A stretch of DNA of 64,000 nucleotides from a candidate division Zixibacteria bacterium RBG-1 (lineage in GTDB: Bacteria; Zixibacteria; MSB-5A5; DSPP01; RBG-1). The notes below the pieces were generated by a model. The model did not search any database. It worked only from the letters and a program-made list of their open reading frames with translations, and was not told where the DNA came from. The first letter of the stretch is position 1; each line of letters opens with the position of its first letter. Of the stretch, positions 18,528 through 29,326 are shown one piece after another. A program made the translations under genes and the position numbers. The stretch lies in NCBI GenBank assembly GCA_000447245.1, contig AUYT01000001.1, positions 1,792,001 through 1,856,000 on the forward strand. The letters run 5' to 3'.

Positions 18528-19478
18528 TTATCGACTCTCATACCCTACCGACTCAAACTCGATATTGGTATGTCCAATATCATATTTTTCTTTCAAAAGC
18601 TTTTTAATCTTTTGTTTGATAGGATAACCTTGGCTGACTTTAATATCCTCCACCACCACATGACAGGTCAAAGCATACATTCGAGTTGCGATTTGCCAGA
18701 TATGTACATCATGCACCTGCTGAACCCCGGCTACATTATCTTTTATGGTTACTATCACTTCATCAATCTTAATATGCTTGGGAGCTGCTTCCAATAAGAC
18801 ATTGATGGAATCTTTAATTAAACTCTTAGCCCAAATTAAAATCATAATACAGATTACCACTGATAAAATCGGGTCAATCACCCATAAGTCGGTATACTTA
18901 ATTACTATGGCTCCAATCACAATTGCGACAGAAGAAATAGTATCAGTCAAAAGATGAAAATAGGCAGATTTTATGTTCAAATCAGCAGTTTTCACCTTCC
19001 ATAAGATAGCGGCAGAAACTAAGTTCACCACTAATCCGGCGCTGGCTACTATGAACATGTTGATAACATCCAAAGATTCAGGATGGATAATTCTCAAATA
19101 AGCATGATAAATTATATAACCAGTGATTAAAATTAAAGTAAAGCCGTTGATTAAAGCGGCTATTACTTCCAGGCGGTAAAAGCCGAAGCTCTTTTCTTTG
19201 GTGGTCTGTTTAGAGGCAAAGATTACAGCAAACAAGCTCAAACCCAAGGCAAGCAGGTGGGACAACATATGCCCCGCATCCGAGATTAAAGCCAGGGAGT
19301 TGGTCAAAATTCCGGCCACAAACTCCACCACCATCATAGTGGCGGTCAGGATTACCACCCACAGCAATCTTTTTTTCTTTAGAGTTACTTCTCCGGTATC
19401 GGTCAAAGGGTAATGGAAATAGCCGAAGTGTGAAATCTGCTCTAATTCAGCAATATTTTTCTTGCGGGGCTGCATCAT
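18528..19478 (-). CDS. Cation diffusion facilitator (CzcD/ZitB-type metal exporter)
   Basis: A 316-residue inner-membrane proton/metal antiporter. Six predicted helices occupy about 38-230. The two metal-binding pairs lie in SDAGHMLSH (helix 2) and HLLTDTISS (helix 5), the HxxxD layout typical of zinc and cadmium exporters. A cytosolic ferredoxin-like domain (about 235-316) follows, with HDVHIWQI and LTCHVVVED. No metal regulator is adjacent. It ends 196 bases before the tilS start and lies 8 bases downstream of the peptidase gene. Confidence 0.93.
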   Translation of the reverse strand: MMQPRKKNIAELEQISHFGYFHYPLTDTGEVTLKKKRLLWVVILTATMMVVEFVAGILTNSLALISDAGHMLSHLLALGLSLFAVIFASKQTTKEKSFGFYRLEVIAALINGFTLILITGYIIYHAYLRIIHPESLDVINMFIVASAGLVVNLVSAAILWKVKTADLNIKSAYFHLLTDTISSVAIVIGAIVIKYTDLWVIDPILSVVICIMILIWAKSLIKDSINVLLEAAPKHIKIDEVIVTIKDNVAGVQQVHDVHIWQIATRMYALTCHVVVEDIKVSQGYPIKQKIKKLLKEKYDIGHTNIEFESVGYESR

Positions 19479-19486
19479 TCTAAAAT

Positions 19487-20752
19487 CTATTTTGCTTGTA
19501 ATATTTTTTCTAATTCGTCCGGGTCTCTGGGAATTTCTTTGGTCAAAAGCTCAAAACCTTTTTCGGTAACCAAAACATCGTCCTCAATCCTAACTCCAAT
19601 GTCCTTATTCGGCAGGTAAATTCCCGGCTCAACCGAAATAACCATTCCCGGTTTTAGGGGTTTGTCATAGTCGCCTACATCGTGTACTTCTATCCCTATA
19701 AAATGCGAGGTTCCGTGAATAAAATAATCCCCGTATCCGGCATCCTCAATTACTTTACGGGCGGTTTCATGCACTTCATCAATTAAAATACCTGGTTTGA
19801 CTTTTTTCATGGCTTCATTTTGGGCTTTCAAAACTAGCTCATAAATTTTTCTTTGCTCTGGAGAAAACTTCCCTGAAACCGGAATCGTCCGAGTAACATC
19901 CGCCGCATAATGTTTGTATTCAGCTCCCACGTCCAAAAGCAATAAATCCCCTTTTTCAATTTCGGCATTATTTTTGGTGTAATGCAGGACTGTAGTATTA
20001 TGCCCTGTTGCCACAATAGAAGAGAAAGCCAAATTTTTCGCTCCATTTTCCCGAAAGGTGTTCTCCAGCAAAATCTGAACGTCTGATTCAATCATTCCGG
20101 TTTTTACATTTTTGAAAACTTTCATAAGCCCGGCTTTGGTAATAGCAATAGCTTTTTTCATGAGCGAAATCTCTTCCGGGGATTTAATCAGTCGCATGCC
20201 GGTAATCAAAAAAGTGCAGTCCTTGACATCCACATTCAATCTGCGGGATTGAATCTGCCGGAAGATTTCTAAATCTTTGGGGACGGAGGAAGTATAGCCG
20301 ACCGGACGGGACAGGACGCATAAAATATTGGTGTTATTTAGCAGGCGGTCCAGAAAACCGGCCAAGCGGTTGGTTCTATAGATGTAATAAAATCCGGTTT
20401 CTTTCCTTAGCATTTCACCGATGGATAATCTTTCCCCGGTCCATCTTTCATCTTCCGGGTCGCGGGATTCCAGAAATAAGATTTCTTTTCTTCTTATTTC
20501 TCCCGGAGCCAAAAGCAAGATTGCCCCGGGTTCATCGGCTATTCCGGTCAGATAATAAAAATCCGGGTTGACTACAAATTCCTCCGTGATACCGTTGACC
20601 TCCGACCCGGCAAAAACCAGACCAATCCCCTTCCCCATTTTTTCGGAAAGAATTTTTCTTCTTTGTTTGAAAGTTTCTAAGTTGGAAGCCAGAAGTTGAG
20701 AAGCTCCGAAAAATAAGACAGCTACAATCAGAATCCATTTAATTTTTTTCAT
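19487..20752 (-). CDS. Exported Xaa-Pro aminopeptidase-like M24 metallopeptidase
   Basis: A 421-residue protein with a signal peptide (basic MKKIK, hydrophobic 6-18, cut site near LLAS). The aminopeptidase P N-terminal domain occupies about 28-160, with the creatinase-like M24 fold after it. Metal ligands appear in LLDVGAEYKHYAADVTRT (two Asp), HGTSHFIGIEVHD (His), SVEPGIYL (Glu) and VRIEDDVLV (Glu). It therefore probably removes X-Pro N-terminal residues from peptides outside the cytoplasm. A GGAGGAG site precedes the ATG. It is the first gene of a pair with the metal exporter. Confidence 0.92.
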   Translation of the reverse strand: MKKIKWILIVAVLFFGASQLLASNLETFKQRRKILSEKMGKGIGLVFAGSEVNGITEEFVVNPDFYYLTGIADEPGAILLLAPGEIRRKEILFLESRDPEDERWTGERLSIGEMLRKETGFYYIYRTNRLAGFLDRLLNNTNILCVLSRPVGYTSSVPKDLEIFRQIQSRRLNVDVKDCTFLITGMRLIKSPEEISLMKKAIAITKAGLMKVFKNVKTGMIESDVQILLENTFRENGAKNLAFSSIVATGHNTTVLHYTKNNAEIEKGDLLLLDVGAEYKHYAADVTRTIPVSGKFSPEQRKIYELVLKAQNEAMKKVKPGILIDEVHETARKVIEDAGYGDYFIHGTSHFIGIEVHDVGDYDKPLKPGMVISVEPGIYLPNKDIGVRIEDDVLVTEKGFELLTKEIPRDPDELEKILQAK

Positions 20753-20790
20753 TTCTCCTCCATAAATTTGACTTAGTAATATCTGTTTGT

Positions 20791-20820
20791 GGGTAGCTCT
20801 GGGTCCCTGGACCCAGAGCT
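20791..20820 (+). repeat. REP-type palindrome downstream of the RAYT gene
   Basis: GGGTAG is followed by a perfect stem: 12-base arms AGCTCTGGGTCC (20795-20806) and GGACCCAGAGCT (20809-20820) with a 2-base spacer. The 5-prime GTAG is the tetranucleotide typical of REP elements. It lies 15 bases past the transposase stop. Confidence 0.8.
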
Positions 20821-20835
20821 TTATCCCTATAAGAT

Positions 20836-21336
20836 CTATATTTGGTCTATTTCAATTGGTCCTTTCTCTTGTGTATACCACAAATAACTGGAAAATTTGT
20901 AATCTTCCATATCACTAACCAAACCGTTTCTAACTGGGTCAGAATGAATATAATTTAATTTTTCATTCAATTTATCCTGATTATCAAGATTAAAAGCATA
21001 AAAACCATCTTGCCAAATATTATAAATTTTTGCTTTTTTCTTAGAAGAATCATTTTGCTTCAAATATTCCGAAATTTGCTTGGCAGAGAATTTCTTAAAA
21101 TCTCTCATAATTTCTGAAGCTGTAGTTCTGGTTTTGGGTAAAACTACACATTGTAAATGATCTGGCATTATAACATAACCCACCAACTTAAATCCAAATT
21201 TCTTTCTATAAAATTCGAGATTATCCAGAAGAATTTGGCAGCACTTTTCATTCTGAAAAATCTTTTTTCGCCTAAAAGTACAGGTGGTTATAAAATATGC
21301 CTGTCCAGGAATATCATATTTTTTCAATCCTCCCAT
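20836..21336 (-). CDS. rayT: REP-associated tyrosine transposase (RAYT, Y1 family)
   Basis: A 166-residue single-strand transposase of the IS200-like Y1 superfamily. The N-terminal GQAYFITTCTFRRKK, the HUH-like metal motif in VIMPDHLQCVV (one His replaced by Gln, PDHLQ instead of PDHxH), and the C-terminal YIHSDPVRNGLV match RAYT proteins. The nucleophile tyrosine lies in KLNYIHSDP or nearby. It is flanked on both sides by GTAG-type palindromes (20791-20820 and 21367-21427), the arrangement expected of a REPtron. The stand-alone gene has no IS ends. It interrupts no operon, since its neighbours are pepP-like and glyS genes on the same strand. Confidence 0.88.
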   Translation of the reverse strand: MGGLKKYDIPGQAYFITTCTFRRKKIFQNEKCCQILLDNLEFYRKKFGFKLVGYVIMPDHLQCVVLPKTRTTASEIMRDFKKFSAKQISEYLKQNDSSKKKAKIYNIWQDGFYAFNLDNQDKLNEKLNYIHSDPVRNGLVSDMEDYKFSSYLWYTQEKGPIEIDQI

Positions 21337-21366
21337 AACAATAACCTAATTAACTACATCTTTGCC

Positions 21367-21394
21367 GGGTAAAACTGGGTCCCTGTACCCGGTT
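21367..21394 (+). repeat. Degenerate REP palindrome upstream of the RAYT gene
   Basis: GGGTAA is followed by arms AACTGGGT and ACCCGGTT (one G-T wobble) around the loop CCCTGT. It has the same loop and layout as the 42851 copy. The GTAG box has decayed to GTAA. Confidence 0.65.
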
Positions 21395-21397
21395 CTC

Positions 21398-21427
21398 AGC
21401 CCGAGGTGCGGGGACCTCGGGCTACCC
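21398..21427 (-). repeat. Inverted REP palindrome upstream of the RAYT gene
   Basis: Read on the minus strand GGGTAG begins a perfect 10-base stem (AGCCCGAGGT at 21398-21407, ACCTCGGGCT at 21414-21423) with a 6-base loop. It is in opposite orientation to the 21367 copy three bases away, forming a BIME-like pair. Confidence 0.78.
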
Positions 21428-21450
21428 TCGAAAGGCATATTTGTTATCAA

Positions 21451-22761
21451 TCACCCCAATTTCTTCTTAATCACATCCACCAACTGACTGGTATTCACCC
21501 TAATCTGTTCCATCGAATCCCTATCCCTCAAAGTTACGGTGTCGTCCTGTAAGGTCTGTGAATCCACCGTCAAAGCATAAGGAGTTCCAATCTCATCCTG
21601 CCTCCGATAGCGCCGACCAATCGCACCCCCGTCATCATAAAAACATTTAAAATGTTTTTTCAAATCATGAAAAATCTTGGTAGCCACCTCCGGCATATTA
21701 TCCCTATTCACCAAAGGCAAAACCGCCACTTTGACCGGAGCAATTTTAGGAGAAAGTTTCAGGGATACCCTTTTTTCTCCTTTAACTTCTTCCTCATGAT
21801 AAGCATCCACCAGAAAAACCAGCATGCTCCTGTCCACACCGGCTGAAGTTTCAATGATATAAGGAATAAATCTCTCCTTAGTAGCATCATCAAAATAAGT
21901 CAAATCTTTTCCGGAAAATTGAGAATGTTGAGTTAGATCAAAATTAGTCCGGTTATGAATCCCTTCAATCTCTTTCCAGCCGAAAGGGAAATTGTATTCA
22001 ATATCATAAGCCATCTTGGCATAATGAGCCAACTCTTTATTATCATGCTGATGAAGTTTCAGATTTTCTTTTTTCACCCCCAGATTGATGTACCATTTAA
22101 ACCTTTCATCTCTCCAATATTCCAGCCATTTGGAATCTTCTTTAGGATGAATGAAAAACTGCATCTCCATCTGTTCAAACTCCCGGGAACGAAAAATAAA
22201 ATTACCCGGTGAGATTTCATTTCTAAAGGCCTTTCCGATTTGAGCAATCCCAAAAGGGATTTTTTGCCGGGAAGGTCCCAAGACATTTAAAAAATTGACA
22301 TAAATTCCTTGAGCGGTTTCTGGACGCAGATAAGCAATGGAAGCCTGGTCTTCCACCGGACCCAGAAAGGTCTTGAACATCAAGTTAAACAGACGGGCTT
22401 CAGTCAGCTCTCCGCCACAGTTAGGGCATTTTTTACCCTCAACCTGGTCAGCCCGAAATCTCTGTTTACATTTTTTGCAGTCCACCAGAGGGTCGGTGAA
22501 ATTTTGGACATGTCCGGAAGCTTCCCAAACTTTGGGATGCATGACAATGGCAGCATCAACCCCTTCAATATCATCTCGCAGTTGAGTCATCGCTTCCCAC
22601 CAAATATCCTTGATATTTCTTTTCAATTCCACCCCCATTGGACCATAATCCCACAGAGCATTCAAGCCACCATAAATTTCAGAAGATTGAAAAATAAACC
22701 CTCTCCTTTTGCACAGAGAGACCAACTTATCCATTAAATCCGGTTCTTTAGTTTTTGCCAA
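21451..22761 (-). CDS. glyS: Glycyl-tRNA synthetase, single-chain alpha2 type
   Basis: A 436-residue class II synthetase of the eukaryote/archaea-like homodimeric kind, not the bacterial alpha2-beta2 form. It shows motif 2 (FRNEISPGNFIFRSREFEQMEMQ region, about 185-205), a zinc-ribbon insert (CKKC then CPNC near 96-119), motif 3 with SAGVDRSMLVFL and a C-terminal anticodon-binding domain (about 345-436, VAVLPLV). The recO gene ends 10 bases upstream, so it is in the eno-ftsB-recO-glyS operon. Confidence 0.96.
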   Translation of the reverse strand: MAKTKEPDLMDKLVSLCKRRGFIFQSSEIYGGLNALWDYGPMGVELKRNIKDIWWEAMTQLRDDIEGVDAAIVMHPKVWEASGHVQNFTDPLVDCKKCKQRFRADQVEGKKCPNCGGELTEARLFNLMFKTFLGPVEDQASIAYLRPETAQGIYVNFLNVLGPSRQKIPFGIAQIGKAFRNEISPGNFIFRSREFEQMEMQFFIHPKEDSKWLEYWRDERFKWYINLGVKKENLKLHQHDNKELAHYAKMAYDIEYNFPFGWKEIEGIHNRTNFDLTQHSQFSGKDLTYFDDATKERFIPYIIETSAGVDRSMLVFLVDAYHEEEVKGEKRVSLKLSPKIAPVKVAVLPLVNRDNMPEVATKIFHDLKKHFKCFYDDGGAIGRRYRRQDEIGTPYALTVDSQTLQDDTVTLRDRDSMEQIRVNTSQLVDVIKKKLG

Positions 22762-22770
22762 ATGATCTCC

Positions 22771-23540
22771 TTATTTCTCCACTATCTTTTCCCAAAATTC
22801 TAATGATTTTATGGTTTTAGGTAAATGGGTATGATATTCCAGTAAAGATAAAATCGTATCCGAAATTTCCGAAACCTGCTTTTTGTTTAAAGCAAGCGAT
22901 TCCAAATGAGAATTTTGAGAAGTTAAAAGTAATTTCATGGCCTCCCAGGATTTCTTGGATAATTTTAGATAAAAAGAGCCCTCTTGCACACAATTTTTGC
23001 AAATCATTCCTCCCAGTTCGGCTGAGAAAAAAAGGTGCTCTCCACTCAAGGACTCTTTTTTGTTGCAGTTAATACAAGCTGTCAGTTTGGGTCGATAGCC
23101 CAGATTGGATGCCAATTTCAAAGCATACGACCAGAGATAATTATCCAATTTATCCACCGGAGCATTTTCCAAATTCTGTAAAGTTTCCCAGCTTAAACTG
23201 AATAACCCCGGATGTGCTTCTTCTGATTCAGTCAGTTTATTTAATAGTTCAGCCACAGCCGAAGCATAAGAAAATCTTTTCAAATCGTTCTGTATTTTGG
23301 GCAAGGGTTGAATCAAATCCACTTGAGACAACAGATGTAAATCAGTATTTTCCTTTTTATAAAAAACTATACTGATTTGGGAAAAGAGTTCCAAATTGCC
23401 GGCTAATCTGCTTTTGGGGTCTCTGGCCCCTTTTACAATTACTCTGATTTTACCGAATCTCTGGGAAAATAAAGTCAAAATTTTAGAGGTTTCTCTCCAG
23501 TTTTCAGATTTAAGTACTATAGCCAAACTTTTGAAAATAT

Positions 23541-23544
<4 letters not shown>
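22771..23544 (-). CDS. recO: DNA repair protein RecO
   Basis: A 257-residue mediator that, with RecR, loads RecA on SSB-coated gaps. The N-terminal OB fold (about 1-80, GARDPKSRLAGNLELFSQ) and the zinc-binding C-terminal part with CINC and CKNC are present. It overlaps ftsB by 4 bases. The partner recR is at 50088-50684 and no recF is in the window, which fits a RecOR pathway. Confidence 0.93.
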
Positions 23545-25222
<1,678 letters not shown>

Positions 25223-25226
25223 CTAA

Positions 25227-25255
25227 ATTATAAAATAAAAGTTTTTTAGCAAGAA
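25227..25255 (-). promoter_or_regulatory. Possible internal promoter before eno
   Basis: A perfect TATAAT (25227-25232, minus strand) stands 17 bases from a weak TTCTTG (25250-25255). It lies in the 58-base gap between the DUF92 gene and eno. Confidence 0.4.
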
Positions 25256-25262
25256 AATTTCT

Positions 25263-26078
25263 TCAGGAAAAGTTTTGGCAGGAGAAAAAGATATATCCAA
25301 ATAAGGACCCGGAGAGAGAGCACAAGAAATTAACCGCATCATTATTGATAAATTTCCAACCGGATTTCAAGCTGGAATTTTGATTACAATGAATTTTCTT
25401 TTCTGTAATGTCAGAACAAACCGTACAAAAATACCGGCTTTGGATGGCAGCACCAGCCACGCTATCAACCAAACTGGCTGAAAATCCAGCCAAAGCGAGT
25501 AAAACAATTGGCTCCGGCTTAATTTCATAAGGAGCAAAAGGAGATAAAATCCCCAAAATTGCAACGCTTAAGCTTCCTAAAAGAGAAGCTGAACTCCCCA
25601 GTAGAGTAATCCCTCCAGAACTCCCTTTTGGTACTTTTTTAAAATTTAAAATTGAGAGTACCGATGAACTCGACAAAACTCCAATCTCTGTTCCCCAGGT
25701 ATCAGCCGTAACCGCAGCTATAGTAGAAATAAAAAGAAGATACCAGATTGGTTCAGGTGAAATTTTGTGGCCAATGACCAGTGCCGATGCCACCACACCA
25801 TTAGCCAATACCTGCCAAGCCTCTCTTTTATCCCCCTTGACCCAGAGTGAGCTTAATGCGTCTTTTTCTTTTTTGCCGATTTTAGAAAGAATGCTGGAAG
25901 AAAAGAAGAACCATAATAAAACGATGGCCCAGTTTAAGCCACCTAGCCCTAAGACCATGGTTCCGACGACTGTGGAAGCTATACCACCTGAAAAAGTTAA
26001 AAACCCTAACTTGTAAGAACAGAAAACAATGACTCCTGTGACAAGAAATCCAGTCAGCAAACTAACAATTGGAGTCAT
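25263..26078 (-). CDS. DUF92 family integral membrane protein
   Basis: A 271-residue membrane protein with about six hydrophobic helices, matching the DUF92/TIGR00297 family (relatives include plant phytol/phytyl-phosphate kinases). Typical sequence includes TADTWGTEIGVLS near 130 and SSGGITLLGSSASLLGS near 155. It is often annotated as hypothetical; a role in prenyl-alcohol phosphorylation is only a family-level suggestion. Its neighbour upstream is the VWA protein, and a prenyl synthase gene is two genes away (28293-29264). The function is unproven. Confidence 0.82.
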   Translation of the reverse strand: MTPIVSLLTGFLVTGVIVFCSYKLGFLTFSGGIASTVVGTMVLGLGGLNWAIVLLWFFFSSSILSKIGKKEKDALSSLWVKGDKREAWQVLANGVVASALVIGHKISPEPIWYLLFISTIAAVTADTWGTEIGVLSSSSVLSILNFKKVPKGSSGGITLLGSSASLLGSLSVAILGILSPFAPYEIKPEPIVLLALAGFSASLVDSVAGAAIQSRYFCTVCSDITEKKIHCNQNSSLKSGWKFINNDAVNFLCSLSGSLFGYIFFSCQNFS

Positions 26079-26079
26079 C

Positions 26080-28248
26080 TTAAGGGAGCTGATTTTTCTT
26101 GCGGATAAACCACTCCAGACTGATGAAGAGGATAAAAAAAATCAAAAGCAGAGGATGATTCCAAAGCTGGATAGTTTTCTTTTTCTCTAGAATCTTTTTT
26201 TCCAATTTCAAATCCTTACTCAAGCTTTCTAAATCTCCCGGACCATAATACTTACCGCCGCTTACTTCTGCAATTTGGGTCAGAAGTTTCTTGTTTAAAG
26301 TCAAACTTTGATCCTCCAAGCTGAACTCTTCCACCACAAATTCCCCTTTAGGGGTTCCTAAAAGCTTACCATCTTTCTTAATATTGGCTTCATAAAAATA
26401 CCGGCCCGGTTGAGTGGCTTTAAGTTCTCCTTTATAATTTCCAGGCTCATCCTCGATTAAAATCAGGTCAGACACTGCCTGGTTCTTATTTTCTAATCTT
26501 AGTCCTGTTTTAACCTGAATTTCCGCCCCCAGAATTTTCTCAAACGATTCATCATAAATCTGGGCTTGGAAATTTATTTTTTCACCGGACCGGTAAATCA
26601 GTTTGTCGGTTTTAACAAACAGCTTCTCTTTTTCCTCCGGAGCCGTTAGCCAGCGCATGGAATTGCCCCAGAAGGTTTGGTAACTTTCGTTATTGTAACC
26701 AATTCCCCACTGTAAAAAATCCCACCTCCAAAAAGGATACGCCAGAGTGGTCATAACTTTTCCACCGGAAGGAAAATTTTTAATTATTACTCCGGGTAAA
26801 TCCTCTTCTCCCGATAGAACCGAATAAGCTGTCAAAACTTTGGCATCACTATGCACAGATTCAACCTGGGCTATACCCAAAAAGGGAGGTAAGCTGGACC
26901 AGATTTTTAAGTTCTCCGATTCTGAAGATGCCAAATTGGTTATGGGATTAAATTTCCCTTCCGGAGTTAGTTGTAATTGAAAATTGGTAAAGCCCGCTTT
27001 ATCGGCACTTAGCTGGCCCGGGAAAAATTTAAGATTGGAGTTTATTCTAGCTAGAACGTGGGCTTCCGGACCTATCAACATTAAAATTGATTTCCCATCT
27101 TTTAAAACCCAAGTACTGAATCTTTCTTCTTTGCCCCGGAAAAAATCAACCGTAGAGTTAACTGAAATCAGGAGGTCATACTGCTCCAACTCTTTTTCGC
27201 TTCTGGGAAATTCTTTGGTTAAGGGCTTTTGCTTCATTCCATATACCACGAAACTGCATTCCAAGTTCTTTTGGCTCTCTAAAAATCTCTTCAAAAAAGT
27301 AAACTCCCAGCTTAAATTATTGGTAAAAGCCAAAACTTTTACTCTGCTTTTCAAAACTTTTAAGCTAAAACTTCTTTGGTTGTTTTTATAATTTAATTCT
27401 CCGGGCGAATGTGGTAAAGACAGATTATATCGGCGTAAACCTTCTTCTTTGGGAGTAAGATACAAAACCAGCTTCTGTTTTTGTCCGGAACCGGAAAGTT
27501 GAATCTCCTGACGCGCCGAAAGATTTTTACCCTCTCTGATTTCGACAGAAATTCTTTGGTTGGCGAAGCTATGACTTATTATCGATACCTCTATTGGAGT
27601 TGGATTATCCTTGTAAACAATCTCGTCGTAAACAATCTCTTCAATCGCCACATCCTGGGGAAAAACCTGAGAGCCGATTCCGACGGTATAAATGGGAAAA
27701 TCCAGTTCGGCAGATACTTTAACCAGATCCGGGCCAAAATTATCTCCCCCATCGGACAAAACCAAAGCCCCCACAATGTTTTTCTCTTTTACTTCATTTT
27801 TTAAATATGCTAGGGCGTATCCTATCGAGGTTGACTTTCCTTCCAGATTTAGTTTATCAGAGGGATTATATTTTACTAAAGTATCAGAAAAACTGTAGTA
27901 CACCAGATTCGCATTAGTCGGAAACTTTTTCAAAACACCAGATGCTAAAATTGATTCCAAAACTTTTTTTCGGCTGCCCTCTTGATCGGTAAAATTCATA
28001 CTGGAGGAATTATCTATCAAAACAGTAAGAGTAGGAGTTAAATTTTGTTTGAAAGTGAATCTGAAAATGCTGCTGGCTACCACCAAGAATATTGAAGTCA
28101 AAGCCAAAATACGCAAAATAGATAACAGCCACCTTTTTTGCGCGGTCAAGGAAGGGGAGGTGGCTCTGTAAAGCCGGAAAAGCAAAAAAGAAAAAATGAT
28201 AACCAAAAAAAGTAAACTCAACCAGTTGGTGTGAAAATCAAAACTCAT
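26080..28248 (-). CDS. Membrane VWA-domain protein with glutamine-amidotransferase-like fold
   Basis: A 722-residue protein with two N-terminal helices (about 10-25 and 42-60), then a von Willebrand A domain. Its MIDAS motif is LIDNSSSM (DxSxS) and VLSDGGDN lies on the far side. A long extracytoplasmic part carries a class I GATase-like segment (about 330-510) and a beta-rich domain, with a final membrane anchor near 695-715. This layout belongs to a widespread but poorly characterised BatA-like group. No MoxR or DUF58 gene is adjacent, unlike the usual Bat operon. It follows the prenyl synthase by 44 bases. Confidence 0.82.
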   Translation of the reverse strand: MSFDFHTNWLSLLFLVIIFSFLLFRLYRATSPSLTAQKRWLLSILRILALTSIFLVVASSIFRFTFKQNLTPTLTVLIDNSSSMNFTDQEGSRKKVLESILASGVLKKFPTNANLVYYSFSDTLVKYNPSDKLNLEGKSTSIGYALAYLKNEVKEKNIVGALVLSDGGDNFGPDLVKVSAELDFPIYTVGIGSQVFPQDVAIEEIVYDEIVYKDNPTPIEVSIISHSFANQRISVEIREGKNLSARQEIQLSGSGQKQKLVLYLTPKEEGLRRYNLSLPHSPGELNYKNNQRSFSLKVLKSRVKVLAFTNNLSWEFTFLKRFLESQKNLECSFVVYGMKQKPLTKEFPRSEKELEQYDLLISVNSTVDFFRGKEERFSTWVLKDGKSILMLIGPEAHVLARINSNLKFFPGQLSADKAGFTNFQLQLTPEGKFNPITNLASSESENLKIWSSLPPFLGIAQVESVHSDAKVLTAYSVLSGEEDLPGVIIKNFPSGGKVMTTLAYPFWRWDFLQWGIGYNNESYQTFWGNSMRWLTAPEEKEKLFVKTDKLIYRSGEKINFQAQIYDESFEKILGAEIQVKTGLRLENKNQAVSDLILIEDEPGNYKGELKATQPGRYFYEANIKKDGKLLGTPKGEFVVEEFSLEDQSLTLNKKLLTQIAEVSGGKYYGPGDLESLSKDLKLEKKILEKKKTIQLWNHPLLLIFFILFISLEWFIRKKNQLP

Positions 28249-28292
28249 ATAAAGAATACGAACTAGAATTCTTGAAGGATAACCCTATCAGT

Positions 28293-29264
28293 TCATTTAT
28301 CACGCTTCAAAGCAAATGCCACTAAATCTTTCAAGGATTTATTATAAATGGAGTCAGGAAGAAATTGAATGGACTCTAAAGCTTTTTGACCGAATTCGGA
28401 AGCCTTCTTGTGGGAATAAACTGTGCCTCCTTTTTCCTGAATAAATGAGACTACTTTCTCAAAGCTGGAATTGCTGTAGCCGTTTTCTAAATATTTCAGG
28501 ATATTTTTTCTTTTTGTAGGAGCTTCTTGCTGCAAGGAATAAATTAAAGGTAGAGTGACCTTACCTTCTCGTAAATCGGTTCCCACCTCTTTCCCTGTTT
28601 TTTCCTGGTTTCCAATTATATCCAGTAAATCATCCACGATCTGAAAAACCATCCCAAAATTTTGGCCATAAATTTTAAAGCCAGCAATTTGTTTTTGGTC
28701 GGACTGATGTAAGATACAGCCGGATTCACAGGCCGCGGCAAAAAGGGAAGCGGTTTTATCGGAAATTATTTTTAGATAATCCCCTTCAGCTAAAGCGAAG
28801 TTTTTGGATTCTTTGATTTCATTTAACTGCCCGATACTGACCCTTTCTGTAGCAGAAGAGACGGTTTTCATTATCGAGGGAGAGCCAATTCCTACCAAGG
28901 TTCTGAAAGCCTTGGCAAATAAATAATCCCCCATCAAAACCGATACTAAATTGCTCCATTTATAGCTGACCGTCATCTCTCCCCTGCGAGTGGGAGACTG
29001 ATCAATGACATCGTCATGCAGCAAAGTGGCAGTGTGTATTAACTCTAAAGCTACAGCTGTTTCTATACCCCTTTCACTTTTTTCTCCGAATGCCCGTGAG
29101 ACTAACAAAACACAAGCCGGCCTTAATCTTTTGCCATGATTTTCTAAAAGATGTTGGGAGATTTCCCAGATAAAACTGGACTCACCGGATAGAACTTCCT
29201 TAAATCTAGCTTCGAAGGCGCTTAATTCATCTTGGATGGGTTCTAAGATTTGATTCAGATTCAT
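28293..29264 (-). CDS. Trans-polyprenyl diphosphate synthase
   Basis: A 323-residue all-helical enzyme that elongates prenyl diphosphates. The first aspartate-rich motif is LLHDDVIDQSPTRRG and the second is VDDLLDIIGN, with GKEVGTDLREGKVTLPLI following. These features fit long-chain synthases of quinone side chains or octaprenyl/heptaprenyl type, but product length cannot be read. A TTGACT-N17-TTATTT promoter lies just upstream. Quinone tails made here would suit the respiratory c-type proteins in the window. Confidence 0.93.
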   Translation of the reverse strand: MNLNQILEPIQDELSAFEARFKEVLSGESSFIWEISQHLLENHGKRLRPACVLLVSRAFGEKSERGIETAVALELIHTATLLHDDVIDQSPTRRGEMTVSYKWSNLVSVLMGDYLFAKAFRTLVGIGSPSIMKTVSSATERVSIGQLNEIKESKNFALAEGDYLKIISDKTASLFAAACESGCILHQSDQKQIAGFKIYGQNFGMVFQIVDDLLDIIGNQEKTGKEVGTDLREGKVTLPLIYSLQQEAPTKRKNILKYLENGYSNSSFEKVVSFIQEKGGTVYSHKKASEFGQKALESIQFLPDSIYNKSLKDLVAFALKRDK

Positions 29265-29276
29265 AACTTGAAGGTA

Positions 29277-29305
29277 AAATAAACCAGAAAAATGTAAAAA
29301 GTCAA
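29277..29305 (-). promoter_or_regulatory. Promoter of the prenyl synthase gene
   Basis: On the minus strand TTGACT (29300-29305) and TTATTT (29277-29282) are 17 bases apart, in the 62-base gap after the SDR reductase gene. Confidence 0.55.
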
Positions 29306-29326
29306 GCTACTACCAAATTATTATAA

